A DNA stretch of 64,000 bases from Paraburkholderia aromaticivorans (GCF_012689525.1 NZ_CP051514.1:1116001-1180000), one strand, 5' to 3'. Shown: positions 1 to 9,631, numbered from the stretch's first letter. Translations and numbers: made by a program. The notes: generated from the sequence alone by a model not told the origin.

Positions 1-330
1 GATCTGCCTTATGTGGCGCTTCTCGCATGGCCGAACCTAGAAGCATGTCAGGAACGTTTCGGCGTGAGCGACGCGCAGGCGCTTTCCTGTCACGCGCCAT
101 TCCACGACGCGCTGCACGAATCACTGCAGCGCCACAACGGACGTCACACCGGTAGCAGCATGCGCATACGCCGTGTGATGCTGTTAAACGAACCGCCGTC
201 GAGCGACGGCGGTGAGATCACCGACAAGGGCTATATCAATCAGCGGGCCGTGCTCGCGCAGCGGGCGAGCGCAGTCGCAGCGCTATACGCGGACAAACCC
301 GACGCTAACGTTGTGACAATCGAAGCGTAG
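1..330 (+). CDS. Feruloyl-CoA synthase, AMP-forming (C-terminal part only)
   Basis: The reading frame enters from the left edge and ends at 330. The C-terminal part, with GEITDKGYINQRAVL near the end, is typical of AMP-forming feruloyl-CoA synthases (ANL superfamily), which join ATP, CoA and a hydroxycinnamate to give the aryl-CoA thioester. The conserved lysine of the C-terminal hinge domain is within the GEITDKGYINQR stretch. Only about 109 residues of a protein usually around 600 long are visible, so the AMP-binding core cannot be checked. It lies 33 bases before a crotonase on the same strand, so activation and side-chain hydration appear to be co-transcribed. A different aryl- or acyl-CoA ligase would be the main alternative. 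Confidence 0.8.
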   Translation, partial: DLPYVALLAWPNLEACQERFGVSDAQALSCHAPFHDALHESLQRHNGRHTGSSMRIRRVMLLNEPPSSDGGEITDKGYINQRAVLAQRASAVAALYADKPDANVVTIEA

Positions 331-363
331 TGTGCCGAAGAGATTTTTTTCCAACAAGGAATT

Positions 364-1176
364 ATGACCACCGATATTTCCACCGGCGCCGAGCCGCTGA
401 TCGAGATCCAACGCGAAGACGAGATCGCACTCGTGAAACTGAATCGTGCTGATAAGCGCAATGCCATCAACGACGCATTACTTGCCGAACTCGCGTCCGT
501 GTTCTCCGATGGACTGGAAGGCGCGCGCGCCGTCATTCTCCAGGGCGAGGGCGAGCACTTCTGCGCAGGCCTGGACCTTTTCGAGCTCATGAGCAAGCGC
601 AGCCCCGATGTGCTCGCAGGCATGCGTCGCTCCCGGGCATGGCACCGTACCTTCGACCTGATCCAGTATGGTGAGCTACCGGTCATCAGCGTTTTGAAGG
701 GCGGCGTAATCGGCGGCGGCTTCGAGCTTGCCGCAGCGACGCACATTCGCGTCGTCGAACGCTCGGCGTTCTTTCAGCTGCCAGAAGGCCAGCGTGGCAT
801 TTTCCTCGGTGGCAGCGGCTCCGTTCGGATTCCGCGGCTCATTGGCGCCTCGCGGGTAACCGAAATGATGCTCACGGGCAGCGTGCTTAATGTGAACGAC
901 GCGCATCAGATTGGCCTTGCGCATTATGTCGTCGACGATGGTGCTGGCCTTGCAAAGGCGCGCGAGCTGGCGCAACGCATCGCCGGCAACGCGGCGGCCA
1001 CCAACTACGCAATCATCAACGGCATCAACCGGATCTCGGAGATGCCAGTCGGCGAGGGACTGTTCGCCGAAACCATGATCACGGCGATGACCCGGTCCGC
1101 CAACACGGACGCAGCGAAACGGATTGCCGAATTCTTCGACGGCCGCCGCAACCAGACTGCCCCCTCCGCTACCTGA
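364..1176 (+). CDS. Crotonase-family enoyl-CoA hydratase/lyase
   Basis: 270 residues, the usual crotonase length. The two oxyanion-hole segments are visible: HFCAGLDL (about residues 65-72) and GGVIGGGFELAAA (113-125), followed by PEGQRGIFLGG. The family hydrates or cleaves acyl-CoA thioesters in the cytoplasm; next to a feruloyl-CoA synthase the likely substrate is an aryl-propenoyl-CoA. The ATG at 364 has an AAGGA ribosome site. It has a clear paralogue in this window at 36352-37134. Hydratase and hydratase-lyase activity cannot be told apart from the sequence alone. Confidence 0.9.
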   Translation: MTTDISTGAEPLIEIQREDEIALVKLNRADKRNAINDALLAELASVFSDGLEGARAVILQGEGEHFCAGLDLFELMSKRSPDVLAGMRRSRAWHRTFDLIQYGELPVISVLKGGVIGGGFELAAATHIRVVERSAFFQLPEGQRGIFLGGSGSVRIPRLIGASRVTEMMLTGSVLNVNDAHQIGLAHYVVDDGAGLAKARELAQRIAGNAAATNYAIINGINRISEMPVGEGLFAETMITAMTRSANTDAAKRIAEFFDGRRNQTAPSAT

Positions 1177-1232
1177 CGAACCGTCCGCTTCGGGATATCT
1201 GGTTAAGCGAACGATGTTATAAGGATACCGAA

Positions 1233-2450
1233 ATGTTATCTAAAGAAGACAACGAGTTGCTGACCCGCGTCAGCAATGGGGCGCCGATGGGGCAGATGCT
1301 CAAGCAAAACTGGTGGATTCCGGCGGCCTTGTCGGACAAGCTGGAAGCAGACGGAAAACCACTGCGAGTGCAACTATTCGGTGAGCAATACGTCGCCTTT
1401 CGCGCAACCAATGGCAAGGTCGGTTTCTTCGATGAAGCCTGCCCGCATCGGCGCGCGTCGCTCGCGCTGGGGCGCAACGAAGACAACGCCCTGCGGTGCA
1501 TTTTTCACGGCTGGAAATTTAACGTTGACGGCGTGACGGTGGGTGTGCCGACACAGCCGAACAACGAAGCGGAGTACTGCAAGCATGTACCGCTCAAGCA
1601 CTATCCGGTGCGGGAGGAAGGCGGAATTGTCTGGGTCTGGCTGGGCGAAGGCGCTACGCCCCCGAAATTCCCTGAGCTGCCGCTCGTCGGCCTGCCGCGC
1701 GAAAACTTCGTCGTATTCCGGCAGAAAGTCAATTCCAACTGGTTGCAGGGCGTGGAGACCACCATGGACTCCGCCCATCTCGGCGTGCTTCACCAAAGCT
1801 GGCTCGTCGGCTTCGGCGACATCGAATTCTCGTCGGAAAACATGGCGCCCGTGTATCACATTGCGCAAAAGCCCTTCGGCTTCCGCTATGCGGCCGTACG
1901 TGCGCTCAGGGACGGTCGCGCATACGTTCGCACGAACTCGTTCGTCATGCCGTGGTTCGGCATTGTTTCGCCCAACCAGTCTGACATCCAGGGCGGCAGC
2001 ATCTTCTTCTCGGTGCCAATCGACGACGAGAACATCTACTACTGGCAGATCACCTATCGCGTCAACGAGAAGCTGTTGCCCAACAAGACGCACGCGTACG
2101 AGGACCCCGATACGTGGCCGCCTTTGCCGCCAGGCCCGCCCGAGGACAACTGGGGGCAGGACCGCGAAGCCATGAAGCAAGGACACTTTACCGGCTTTAC
2201 GCAGATGCTGGGCACCGAGGACTTCGCCGTCATGGTCAGCATGGGGTCGATCGTGGACCGATCGAAGGAATATCTCGGCGCTGGGGACGGTGCGATTCTG
2301 GCGGTGAGGCGCTGTCTTTTGAAGGCTATGCGCGAATTCATGAACAAATCCGTGCCGACTCTCGCACGCCATGAAGAAATCGACTATCGCACCGCTGGCC
2401 CGATTTCGGGCGTATTTAAGGACGAGGCTGAGTGGCGCGCCCTGCTATGA
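1233..2450 (+). CDS. Rieske non-heme iron oxygenase, phthalate 4,5-dioxygenase-like large subunit
   Basis: 405 residues. The N-terminal Rieske cluster motif is complete (C70-P-H72 and C89-I-F-H92). The mononuclear iron site is visible as D179-S-A-H182-x4-H187, with a later GTEDF segment likely to carry the third ligand. The opening (EDNELLTRVSNGAPMG) is that of the phthalate dioxygenase/vanillate demethylase type, which hydroxylates or O-demethylates aromatic acids. It needs an electron-supplying reductase and none is encoded in this operon; the only reductase in the window is at 35304-36296. The start has AAGGATACCGAA before ATG. Its paralogue is at 34055-35293. Confidence 0.93.
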   Translation: MLSKEDNELLTRVSNGAPMGQMLKQNWWIPAALSDKLEADGKPLRVQLFGEQYVAFRATNGKVGFFDEACPHRRASLALGRNEDNALRCIFHGWKFNVDGVTVGVPTQPNNEAEYCKHVPLKHYPVREEGGIVWVWLGEGATPPKFPELPLVGLPRENFVVFRQKVNSNWLQGVETTMDSAHLGVLHQSWLVGFGDIEFSSENMAPVYHIAQKPFGFRYAAVRALRDGRAYVRTNSFVMPWFGIVSPNQSDIQGGSIFFSVPIDDENIYYWQITYRVNEKLLPNKTHAYEDPDTWPPLPPGPPEDNWGQDREAMKQGHFTGFTQMLGTEDFAVMVSMGSIVDRSKEYLGAGDGAILAVRRCLLKAMREFMNKSVPTLARHEEIDYRTAGPISGVFKDEAEWRALL

Positions 2451-3130
2451 AAAACGATCTCCTACAACGCCTGAAGCGGCTTGACACGTGCGCTGTCTCC
2501 GATGCGCTCGATCGTCTCGGTATTACCGGACAAGTCGCGACCAATTTGCCGCGGCGAGCCTCGAATCTGAAGATTGCCGGCACTGCGGTGACCTGCCGGC
2601 TCGTTCGCGCAGGCGAAGCGCTGCGCCGCGACACGCCGGCTCGCCACCTTGGCACCACGGCCATCGAACTCGCCAACTCCGGTGACATCATCGTCGTCGA
2701 ACAGCGCACCGGCATCGACGCAGGCTGCTGGGGCGGCATCCTTTCGCTCGCGGCGTCGCTCAAGGGTATCGCGGGCGTGGTGGCGGATGGCCCCGTGCGT
2801 GACATTGAGGAGGCGCGCGAATACAACCTGCCAGTGTTCTGCAGTGCCCTCACGGCACGGACCGCACGCGGACGAGTCGAGGAAGAGTCGGTCAACGCGC
2901 CAGTCTGCGCGGGCGGTGTGGTCGTGCAGGCCGGCGATCTGATCATCGCCGACAGCAGCGCGGTTGTGTTCCTGCATGCAGCGAGGGCGGCCGAAATCAT
3001 TGCAGTGGCTGAGCACATCGCCGCGCGGGAGGCAGCCATGACGAAGGACCTATTGGCGGGACGCGCTGTCACCGAGGTGATGGGCAAAGACTACGAGCAC
3101 ATGCTCGTCGGCGACGCAATACAAGGATGA
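2447..3130 (+). CDS. RraA-fold protein 1 (HMG/CHA aldolase family)
   Basis: 227 residues from the ATG that overlaps the Rieske stop codon as ATGA; a GTG 15 bases earlier is also open but less likely. The RraA/HMG-CHA aldolase signature is present: GGILSLAA (about 96-103) followed by DGPVRDI with the adjacent Arg118-Asp119 pair used by this aldolase family. It is the first of three different RraA-fold genes in a row. Members cleave 4-hydroxy-4-carboxy-2-oxoadipate-type acids to pyruvate plus an oxo acid, but many act on unknown substrates, so the reaction here is inferred. The matching gene in the other cluster is at 22292-22945. Confidence 0.85.
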   Translation: MKNDLLQRLKRLDTCAVSDALDRLGITGQVATNLPRRASNLKIAGTAVTCRLVRAGEALRRDTPARHLGTTAIELANSGDIIVVEQRTGIDAGCWGGILSLAASLKGIAGVVADGPVRDIEEAREYNLPVFCSALTARTARGRVEEESVNAPVCAGGVVVQAGDLIIADSSAVVFLHAARAAEIIAVAEHIAAREAAMTKDLLAGRAVTEVMGKDYEHMLVGDAIQG

Positions 3131-3133
3131 ATC

Positions 3134-3790
3134 ATGAGAGACACTAATGTACAGCGCGTCGGCAAGCTCGACACGGCGACACTGAGCGATGCGCTCGATC
3201 GATGCGGGATCAACGGCCAGTGCCATCATATCAAGCCGAGTTCCCCCGACTTTCGCATGGCCGGCCGCGCCTGGACGCTTCGCTATGGCCCGGCAGGCAA
3301 ACCAGCGGGCACGGTTGGCGATTATATCGATACGGTGCCGGACAATGCCGTCATCGTCCTCGACAACGGCGGCCGCGATGATGCGACGGTGTGGGGTGAC
3401 ATTCTTACCGAAGTCGCCCATCGGCGCGGACTCTCGGGCACGCTCATCGACGGCGTCAATCGTGACGTCGCGCTGTGCCGCGAACTCGGTTATCCCGTGT
3501 ATAGCCGCGGCAACTACATGCGTACCGGCAAGGACCGCGTTCAGGTCGAAGCAACTCAGGTTACCGTCAATATCGGTGGCGCGCGTGTCGTGCCTGGCGA
3601 TCTGGTGCGCGGCGACGCGGATGGCGTCGTCGTGATTCCGCGAGAACACGAGGCGCGCTTGCTCGACGTGGCCGAGACCATCGAAGCCGCGGAAAACGCC
3701 ATTCGTGAGGCTGTTCGCGCGGGCATGAGCCTGCGCGACGCAAGAGACGCGCATCGCTACCATCAACTGCAGACGCGCGACGAATCATGA
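3134..3790 (+). CDS. RraA-fold protein 2 (HMG/CHA aldolase family)
   Basis: 218 residues, starting 3 bases after the preceding stop. It has the family core WGDILTEVA (87-95) and DGVNRDVA with Arg110-Asp111. It differs from its neighbours by a long DTVPDNAVIVLDNGG stretch and a C-terminal YHQLQTR tail, also found in its paralogue at 21602-22261. The retained R-D pair suggests an enol-forming lyase or decarboxylase acting on an oxo-acid. Misannotation as ribonuclease activity regulator RraA is common for this fold and is unlikely here because of the catabolic context. Confidence 0.85.
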   Translation: MRDTNVQRVGKLDTATLSDALDRCGINGQCHHIKPSSPDFRMAGRAWTLRYGPAGKPAGTVGDYIDTVPDNAVIVLDNGGRDDATVWGDILTEVAHRRGLSGTLIDGVNRDVALCRELGYPVYSRGNYMRTGKDRVQVEATQVTVNIGGARVVPGDLVRGDADGVVVIPREHEARLLDVAETIEAAENAIREAVRAGMSLRDARDAHRYHQLQTRDES

Positions 3791-4461
3791 GCGCCCCCTT
3801 CATCTGCATACCGGAACGATTGCCGACCGTCCGTACATCGATCCAGCGTCCGGAAGCACACCTTATCGCACAGGCATCCGGAATGCCGTCCTCGACACTG
3901 CACGAGGCGCTCGGGCGCGTCGGCGCGCTCCCCTCTTCCATCAGACCGGTAGCGCCCGCCATGCGGATCTGCGGACCCGCCGTCATAGTGCACTCGCCGG
4001 GTGGCGACAATCTATGGCTGCATCGCGCGCTCTACATTGCCGAGCCGGGCGACGTCCTAGTCGTTCACGTGAGCGGCAAGCCTGATTTCGGGTACTGGGG
4101 AGAAATCATGTCCACCGCTGCCTGCGAACGTGGGCTCGGCGGACTCGTCATCGACGGCTGCGTGCGCGACGCGGATCAGCTCGAAGCGCTCGGTTTCCCG
4201 GTGTTTTCGACCGGGCTCAGCATTCGCGGCACCAGCAAGGACCAAAGCGCGCGCGGCTGGATCAACCATGCGGTGCGACTCGGCGACGTCGTCGTCCAGC
4301 CGGGCGATTTGATCGTCGGCGATCGCGATGGGGTCGTGGCCGTGCCGCGCGAGCGCGTTCAGGAAGCGGTGTCCCGCTCCGCGGCGCGCGAAGCCAAAGA
4401 GATCTCGGTGATGCAGCGCCTGCGCTCGGGCGAGCGCACGCTTGAACTCTATAACTTCTGA
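3787..4461 (+). CDS. RraA-fold protein 3, best candidate for CHA aldolase
   Basis: 224 residues, translationally coupled to the preceding gene by an ATGA overlap. It carries HSPGGDNLWLHRAL (about 69-82), YWGEIM (103-108) and DGCVRDAD with Arg127-Asp128. The GDN-x-x-x-H segment resembles the 4-carboxy-4-hydroxy-2-oxoadipate aldolase (LigK/HMG aldolase) type most closely of the three RraA proteins, so this one is the likeliest last enzyme of the 4,5-cleavage route, giving pyruvate and oxaloacetate or an analogue. Its paralogue is at 20937-21599. The exact substrate is inferred from the LigB and LigJ neighbours. Confidence 0.85.
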   Translation: MSAPFICIPERLPTVRTSIQRPEAHLIAQASGMPSSTLHEALGRVGALPSSIRPVAPAMRICGPAVIVHSPGGDNLWLHRALYIAEPGDVLVVHVSGKPDFGYWGEIMSTAACERGLGGLVIDGCVRDADQLEALGFPVFSTGLSIRGTSKDQSARGWINHAVRLGDVVVQPGDLIVGDRDGVVAVPRERVQEAVSRSAAREAKEISVMQRLRSGERTLELYNF

Positions 4462-4500
4462 AGCTGGACCGCGCGGTCCGCTCTACGTGGGAAATCTGAT

Positions 4501-5496
4501 ATGGCCTGCATCACACTTGGCATCGGCACTTCGCACAGTCCGATCCTGAATTTGCCTGGGGACAATTGGCAGCGACGCGCTGAGGACGACCTTCGCAGCC
4601 GGGCGCTCTACATGCTGGACGGCCGCAAGCTCACTTATGACGAACTCGTCACGGAGCGCGGTACGCCGTACATCAAAGAGAGCGATCCACGCGACTTTCC
4701 CCGGCTCGCCAGCGAAGCCGAAGCCGCCCTGGACCGCATCGAAGCCTATTTGCACGCTGCGCGTCCCGACGTCGTCCTCGTGATCGGTGACGATCAGGAT
4801 GAACTCTTCGGTTATGACAACCTGCCCGCCATCTCCGTCTATCGGGGCGAGGAGATTGTCATGAAGGAAACGGAGTTGCCCCACCCGAAGCTGACCTGGA
4901 GCGACAAGAAGTTCTGGGCAGGCTATGCAATGGATCTGCCTCGCCGCTTCCCCGGCGCACCGAAGCTGGCCGACGATCTGATTCGTGAGCTCATCGCTCG
5001 CGGTGTCGACGTCGCGACCAGCAACGATGTACCTGACCCGCAGCGCCGTGCGTTTGGTCATGCCTATGGTTTCGTCTATCAACGGCTCATGAAGAACCTT
5101 CAGGTTCCGATGTTGCCCGTGCTCCTCAACACGTACTTCCCGCCGAACAACCCTACCTCGGCCCGTTGCCATTACGTCGGCAGTTGCATCGCCGAGGCGT
5201 TGGCCGCGTCCCCTATCGACGCGAAAGTAGCGATCATCGCCTCGGGCGGCCTCAGTCACTTCCTCTGCGAAGCGGCGTTCGACCGAAAGATCATCGACGC
5301 CATCAAGAACCGCGACAAGGACACGTTAACAAGCATTCCGCAGGAATCGCTCTGCTCGGGATCGTCCGAAATTCGCAACTGGATCACGATGGCCGGCGCC
5401 CTCGGGGAGCTCGATTGCGTCTACGACCAATACATCCCGGTCTATCGCACTCCTGCTGGCACCGGTATCGGCCTCGGGTTCGCGGTCTGGCAATGA
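4501..5496 (+). CDS. LigB-type (class III) extradiol ring-cleavage dioxygenase
   Basis: 331 residues of the protocatechuate 4,5-dioxygenase beta/methylgallate dioxygenase family. GIGTSHSP places a metal-ligand histidine at position 12, followed by VIGDDQDE (95-101), FGHAYGF (His187) and SGGLSHF (His253), all expected of the LigB fold. The enzyme would open a catechol-type ring with O2 and Fe(II). No separate LigA-type small subunit is present, as in single-chain LigB-like enzymes. It sits between the RraA genes and a LigJ-type hydratase, which fits a protocatechuate, gallate or 3-O-methylgallate pathway. Its paralogue is at 23023-24021. Confidence 0.9.
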   Translation: MACITLGIGTSHSPILNLPGDNWQRRAEDDLRSRALYMLDGRKLTYDELVTERGTPYIKESDPRDFPRLASEAEAALDRIEAYLHAARPDVVLVIGDDQDELFGYDNLPAISVYRGEEIVMKETELPHPKLTWSDKKFWAGYAMDLPRRFPGAPKLADDLIRELIARGVDVATSNDVPDPQRRAFGHAYGFVYQRLMKNLQVPMLPVLLNTYFPPNNPTSARCHYVGSCIAEALAASPIDAKVAIIASGGLSHFLCEAAFDRKIIDAIKNRDKDTLTSIPQESLCSGSSEIRNWITMAGALGELDCVYDQYIPVYRTPAGTGIGLGFAVWQ

Positions 5497-5558
5497 CTGC
5501 CGCACCAAACGAACCGCCGACCACCACCTGACAACACTATTCTTTATACGATACAGTC

Positions 5559-6557
5559 ATGATCATCGATTGCCACGGCCACGTCAGCGCTCCCGCCGAA
5601 CTCTGGGTCTACAAAGCCAATCTGCTTTCGCATCTGGGCGCGCACGGACGCCGTATGTCCGAAGTCAGCGACGAGCAGATCGTCCAGGCGATGAACCGCC
5701 GGGAAATGGGCCCGTGCGGCCATGTGGAAGCGCTCGACCGGGTCGGCACAGACATGCAGATGCTCTCGCCCCGCCCTTTCCAGATGATGCACAGTGCCAA
5801 GCCGGCCAAGCTCGTGCACTGGTTCACGGAAGAGACTAACAACATCATCGCGCGGACCGTTGCACTGATTCCCGGCAGATTCGTGCCGGTGGCCGGATTG
5901 CCGCAGGCGGCAGGCGAGCCGATTGTTCACGCGCTGCCGGAGCTCGAGCGCTGCGTAAAGATGGGCTTTCGCGGCGTGCTCTTCAACCCTGATCCGTACG
6001 AGAATACCGGCACCGAAGCGCCGCCGCTTGGTGATCGTTATTGGTATCCGCTTTACGAAAAGCTCTGCGAGCTCGACATTCCAATGCATGTTCACGCCAC
6101 GGGCTCGCATTCGGACCGCTCCCCCTATACCCTGCACTTCGTCAATGAAGAATCGATCGCCGTCTACGGACTCGTGCATTCGAACGTCTTCAAGGACTTC
6201 CCGTCACTGAAAGTCATCTGCTCGCATGGCGGCGGCTCGATTCCGTATCAGATCGGGCGCTTCCAGTCGGGCGCGGGTCGTCGCGGCGTCGATTTCCTCG
6301 ATGGGATGCGCAATCTCTACTACGACACGGTGCTCTATTCCGAAGAGGCGCTGCGCCTGCTCATTAAGACCGTGGGCGCTGACCGTTGTCTTTTCGGCTC
6401 GGAGTGTCCTGGCGTCGGCTCTACGGTCGACAAAACCACCGGGCGCGCACTCGATGACATCCGTCCGACTATCGCAGGGTTTGACTGGCTCAGCCAGAGC
6501 GACAAGAAACTCATCTTTGAGGACAACGCACGTAAGGTATTCGGCCTCGCGTGCTGA
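5559..6557 (+). CDS. Amidohydrolase, 4-oxalomesaconate hydratase (LigJ)-like
   Basis: 332 residues. It starts MIIDCHGHVS (H6, H8), has MHVHA (H177/H179), CSHGGGSIPY (H223) and FGSECPG (E282), which matches the zinc-ligand layout of LigJ (two N-terminal His, a His near 178 and a Glu near 284). LigJ hydrates the product of ring cleavage before the aldolase step. The ACMSD and pyrone-hydrolase branches of the same superfamily are alternatives, but the NPDP and SHGGG segments are LigJ-like. No clear ribosome site precedes the ATG; the gene follows LigB by 62 bases. Its paralogue is at 33020-34021. Confidence 0.85.
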   Translation: MIIDCHGHVSAPAELWVYKANLLSHLGAHGRRMSEVSDEQIVQAMNRREMGPCGHVEALDRVGTDMQMLSPRPFQMMHSAKPAKLVHWFTEETNNIIARTVALIPGRFVPVAGLPQAAGEPIVHALPELERCVKMGFRGVLFNPDPYENTGTEAPPLGDRYWYPLYEKLCELDIPMHVHATGSHSDRSPYTLHFVNEESIAVYGLVHSNVFKDFPSLKVICSHGGGSIPYQIGRFQSGAGRRGVDFLDGMRNLYYDTVLYSEEALRLLIKTVGADRCLFGSECPGVGSTVDKTTGRALDDIRPTIAGFDWLSQSDKKLIFEDNARKVFGLAC

Positions 6558-6782
6558 AGGACCACCGAAGTCCGGGCGCTCGGCAACACGACACCCGCCA
6601 AAAGACCAGTTCAATAGTCCATCTCTGTTCGGTTAACTGAGATTCTCGGATGACGGAAAAGCCGACAACCTCTGATAGCGCTTTTTTTGAACTGCCCTCG
6701 GTCATGGCAGCTACCGCATCCAGGCAAGCCGTTTTTTGCTTTGCACTCCCATCCCAAAACAACGTATGCATCGGAGACCCGT

Positions 6783-7937
6783 TTGAAAACCACGCTACTC
6801 AATACCACCCTGAGCCGGAGCGCAGCATTGGCATCTTTCGCCGCCCTGCTCTCGGGCGCCTCGACAGCGCACGCGCAGAGTTCAGTTTCACTCTACGGCA
6901 TCCTTTCCACGGGAGTCGCCTGGGTAAGTAACGTGGGTGGGCACTCGGCCGCCCAGATGATTCCAGGCACCATGCAGAATAACCGTTGGGGCTTGCGCGG
7001 CGTTGAGGATCTGGGAGGCGGTCTCAACGCTGTCTTCGTGCTCGAAAACGGCTTCGACAGTACCAGCGGAAAATTCCAGCAGGGCGGGCGAATGTTCGGA
7101 CGCCAGGCGTACGTCGGTCTTAACGGCAAGTCCTGGGGTACGGTGACGCTCGGTCGCCAATACGACATTCCGTTCGATTATCTTGATCGTTTCGAAGCGC
7201 CGGTCGCTGCGCTGGGCTTTGCGACACATATCGGCGATAACGACAATGTGTTCGGCAGCTACCGCTATAACAATTCGATCAAGTACCAGTCGCCAACGGT
7301 GAACGGCCTGCGTGGCTCGGTGATGTACGCGATGAGCAACGCGCCCGGCCAGTGGGGTGTGAATCGCTCGGTGAGCGCTGGCGCTGCCTACGAAAACGGG
7401 CCGCTCAAGCTGGCGGTAGCTGGATTGAATACCAACTATCCGGGCCCAACGCTGAACCCGAACGGCGCGGTCACTGACGATTACGTCGGGCCACCGTTCC
7501 TGCTGTTCCATACCAGCCCGATCAACAAGAATGTGGGGGTGCGCCGTCAGCGCGAATTCGGCGGCGCCGCCCAGTACACCTTCGGCGAGGTGCGCGTGAA
7601 CGGAATGATCACGGACGTCCGGTACAATTATCTCGACAACACGTCACTGCATCTGGACAACTTTGACGTCAACGCTTCGTACTCTCTCACGCCTTATATC
7701 GTGCTGGGCGCGGCTTATGTTTACACGAAGGGGCAATATGGCGGCGGAATCAATACTGCCCCGCACTGGAACATGGGGCAGGTCAGCTTGAACTACCTGT
7801 TATCGAAGCGTACGAACGTCTACGTTTTTGCCAATTATCAGCGTGCCACCGACGCGATCGCCGACACCTATCTGCTCGCGCCCTCCAGCAGTGCGAGTCA
7901 GACGGTTGTGGTGGCGGGAATTCGTCATCTCTTCTAG
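6783..7937 (+). CDS. Gram-negative trimeric porin, outer membrane
   Basis: 384 residues from a TTG start at 6783, chosen because GGAG lies 6 bases upstream and a signal peptide follows directly (KTTLLNTT, hydrophobic core, THA|QSS). The longer upstream frame lacks these signs. The mature protein begins QSSVSLYGIL, the hallmark of Burkholderia 16-strand porins, has GTEDLGGG-like and FGRQAYVGL segments and ends in a phenylalanine (GIRHLF). It probably admits the aromatic acids of this cluster. The homologous porin of the second cluster is frameshifted. Confidence 0.92.
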   Translation: MKTTLLNTTLSRSAALASFAALLSGASTAHAQSSVSLYGILSTGVAWVSNVGGHSAAQMIPGTMQNNRWGLRGVEDLGGGLNAVFVLENGFDSTSGKFQQGGRMFGRQAYVGLNGKSWGTVTLGRQYDIPFDYLDRFEAPVAALGFATHIGDNDNVFGSYRYNNSIKYQSPTVNGLRGSVMYAMSNAPGQWGVNRSVSAGAAYENGPLKLAVAGLNTNYPGPTLNPNGAVTDDYVGPPFLLFHTSPINKNVGVRRQREFGGAAQYTFGEVRVNGMITDVRYNYLDNTSLHLDNFDVNASYSLTPYIVLGAAYVYTKGQYGGGINTAPHWNMGQVSLNYLLSKRTNVYVFANYQRATDAIADTYLLAPSSSASQTVVVAGIRHLF

Positions 7938-8082
7938 AGCGTCCCCTTTGTCGTATCGCGCCTGACTTCACCAACTGAATGACGAGGCCTCCGAATTGTG
8001 CCGATGATCGGCCGAACGGAGGCGTCGAAATTGTGAAGCGCGGCCATCTCCCAATTGAATTGCCGATGCTCTGGAGCACACC

Positions 8083-9540
8083 ATGTTGCCCCGTAATCTC
8101 GCTGAAACCACTGCCGACCCGCACGTGAGCTCACGTGCGGCCGTTTCCAGACCATACGCAATCTGGGTGCTGTCGCTCACGACATTGATCTACGCGTTCA
8201 GCTTCATGGATCGCGTGTTGATGTCGATCGCTGCACCTGCGTTGAAAGCGGAAATGCACCTGACCGACGGCCAGCTTGGCTTGTTGATCGGCCTGGCGTT
8301 CGCGCTGTTCTACACCATCCTTGGCATTCCGATCGCGCGGCTCGCCGAGCGTTTCAGTCGGGTGATGATCATATCCGTCACCATCGTCCTCTGGTCGTTC
8401 ATGACGATCGGATGCGGGACCGCGACGAATTATGCTCAGCTGTTTGCCTTCCGCGCCGGCGTGGGCATTGGCGAGGCCGGCTCAGCACCGGCCGCCTATT
8501 CGCTTCTTGCCGACTATTTTTCAGGCAAGCGGCGTTCGTTGATATTCGCACTTTATGCCGGCGGCGTGCCGATCGGTGTGTTGATGGCATCGTTCATCGG
8601 CGCACCGCTCATCAAGAACTACGGTTGGCAGCAGGCGTTTTTTTACATCGGAATCCCGGGCGTACTGCTTGGCCTGCTCGCGTTCCTGACAATCAAGGAG
8701 CCGGCACGTGGCGCTGCCGTCTCGACCGCGAGCGGTGACAGCGTGCCACGACTTACCGATGTAATCTGGAGAATGGTGAGCAACCGCGCATCACGCAACA
8801 TGCTTTTCGCAGTCATGCTGGGCATGTTCGCCATGTCCGCGATCTTCCTCTTTCTGCCGGTCTATTTCGTACGCGTCTACGGCATGAATTTCGGGCAGGC
8901 GGGTCTTGCCTTCGGGATCATCGGCGGAGTGGGCGGTCTCACCGGCAACATCCTGAGCGGCTATCTTTCCGACAGGCTCGGAAAACGCAACGCTGCCTGG
9001 CATGGTTATGTTCCCGCGCTTGGGTGTATCGCAGCGGCATTCCTGTCGTGCATTGCATTCCTGCAGCCCGTTGCTGCCGCAGGCGTGACGCTTCTGGTCG
9101 GCTTCGCCGTTGGCATGAACTTCTGGAACGGACCGGCCTTTTCGGTGATCCTCTCGCTGCTGGAGCCTCGTATGCGCGCCACGGCGTCCGCGTTAACGCT
9201 CTCCGCCATGGCACTGGTCGGACAAGGTCTTGGCCCCGGCTATGTCGGCTTTCTCAGCGACTTCTTCGCGAAACGCATCTTCAATCGACCAGATTTCGCG
9301 CAGCTCTGCGTGGTCGCGAAACACGGCGCGTCGGCAGGTACCCATGCGCCGGGCGACGTGCCCGCGAACATCGCTGCGTTGTGCGCTTCCGCGAGTGCCA
9401 CGGGCCTCAAGTACGCCCTTATGAGCGCCGTTCCGATCCTGCTCTGGGCCGCCGTTCACTACTGGTTGGCGGGCAGCAAATACGCGAGGCTCAAGGACAC
9501 TGAACGGCAATACAGTCTGCGGGCCAGCCGGGGCGCTTGA
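8083..9540 (+). CDS. MFS transporter, spinster-like (aromatic acid uptake)
   Basis: 485 residues with about 12 hydrophobic segments. After helix 1 (SFMDRVLMS) come the MFS loop signature IARLAERFSR (about 85-94) and GVGIGEAGSAPAAYS in helix 5. The start at 8083 has GGAG six bases upstream. It is an inner-membrane secondary carrier; the substrate is inferred from its place between a porin and ring-cleavage genes. A related carrier lies in the second cluster at 41685-43070. Confidence 0.9.
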   Translation: MLPRNLAETTADPHVSSRAAVSRPYAIWVLSLTTLIYAFSFMDRVLMSIAAPALKAEMHLTDGQLGLLIGLAFALFYTILGIPIARLAERFSRVMIISVTIVLWSFMTIGCGTATNYAQLFAFRAGVGIGEAGSAPAAYSLLADYFSGKRRSLIFALYAGGVPIGVLMASFIGAPLIKNYGWQQAFFYIGIPGVLLGLLAFLTIKEPARGAAVSTASGDSVPRLTDVIWRMVSNRASRNMLFAVMLGMFAMSAIFLFLPVYFVRVYGMNFGQAGLAFGIIGGVGGLTGNILSGYLSDRLGKRNAAWHGYVPALGCIAAAFLSCIAFLQPVAAAGVTLLVGFAVGMNFWNGPAFSVILSLLEPRMRATASALTLSAMALVGQGLGPGYVGFLSDFFAKRIFNRPDFAQLCVVAKHGASAGTHAPGDVPANIAALCASASATGLKYALMSAVPILLWAAVHYWLAGSKYARLKDTERQYSLRASRGA

Positions 9541-9631
9541 TTTCCAGACCCGACATGACTGCTGGCAGCTACAGTCATGTCAGACAGCACCAGGCAAGCA
9601 CTAGCGCTTGCTCATATTACTTTCGACAGCC

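Noticed and set aside
2447..4461. Annotation of the three RraA genes as ribonuclease E activity regulators
   Set aside because: The Arg-Asp aldolase pair, operon context and tandem arrangement favour the HMG/CHA aldolase branch; the regulator RraA is a separate housekeeping gene.
6687..6782. Upstream ATG start for the porin
   Set aside because: It would place a charged 32-residue stretch before the signal peptide; the TTG at 6783 has a well-placed GGAG.
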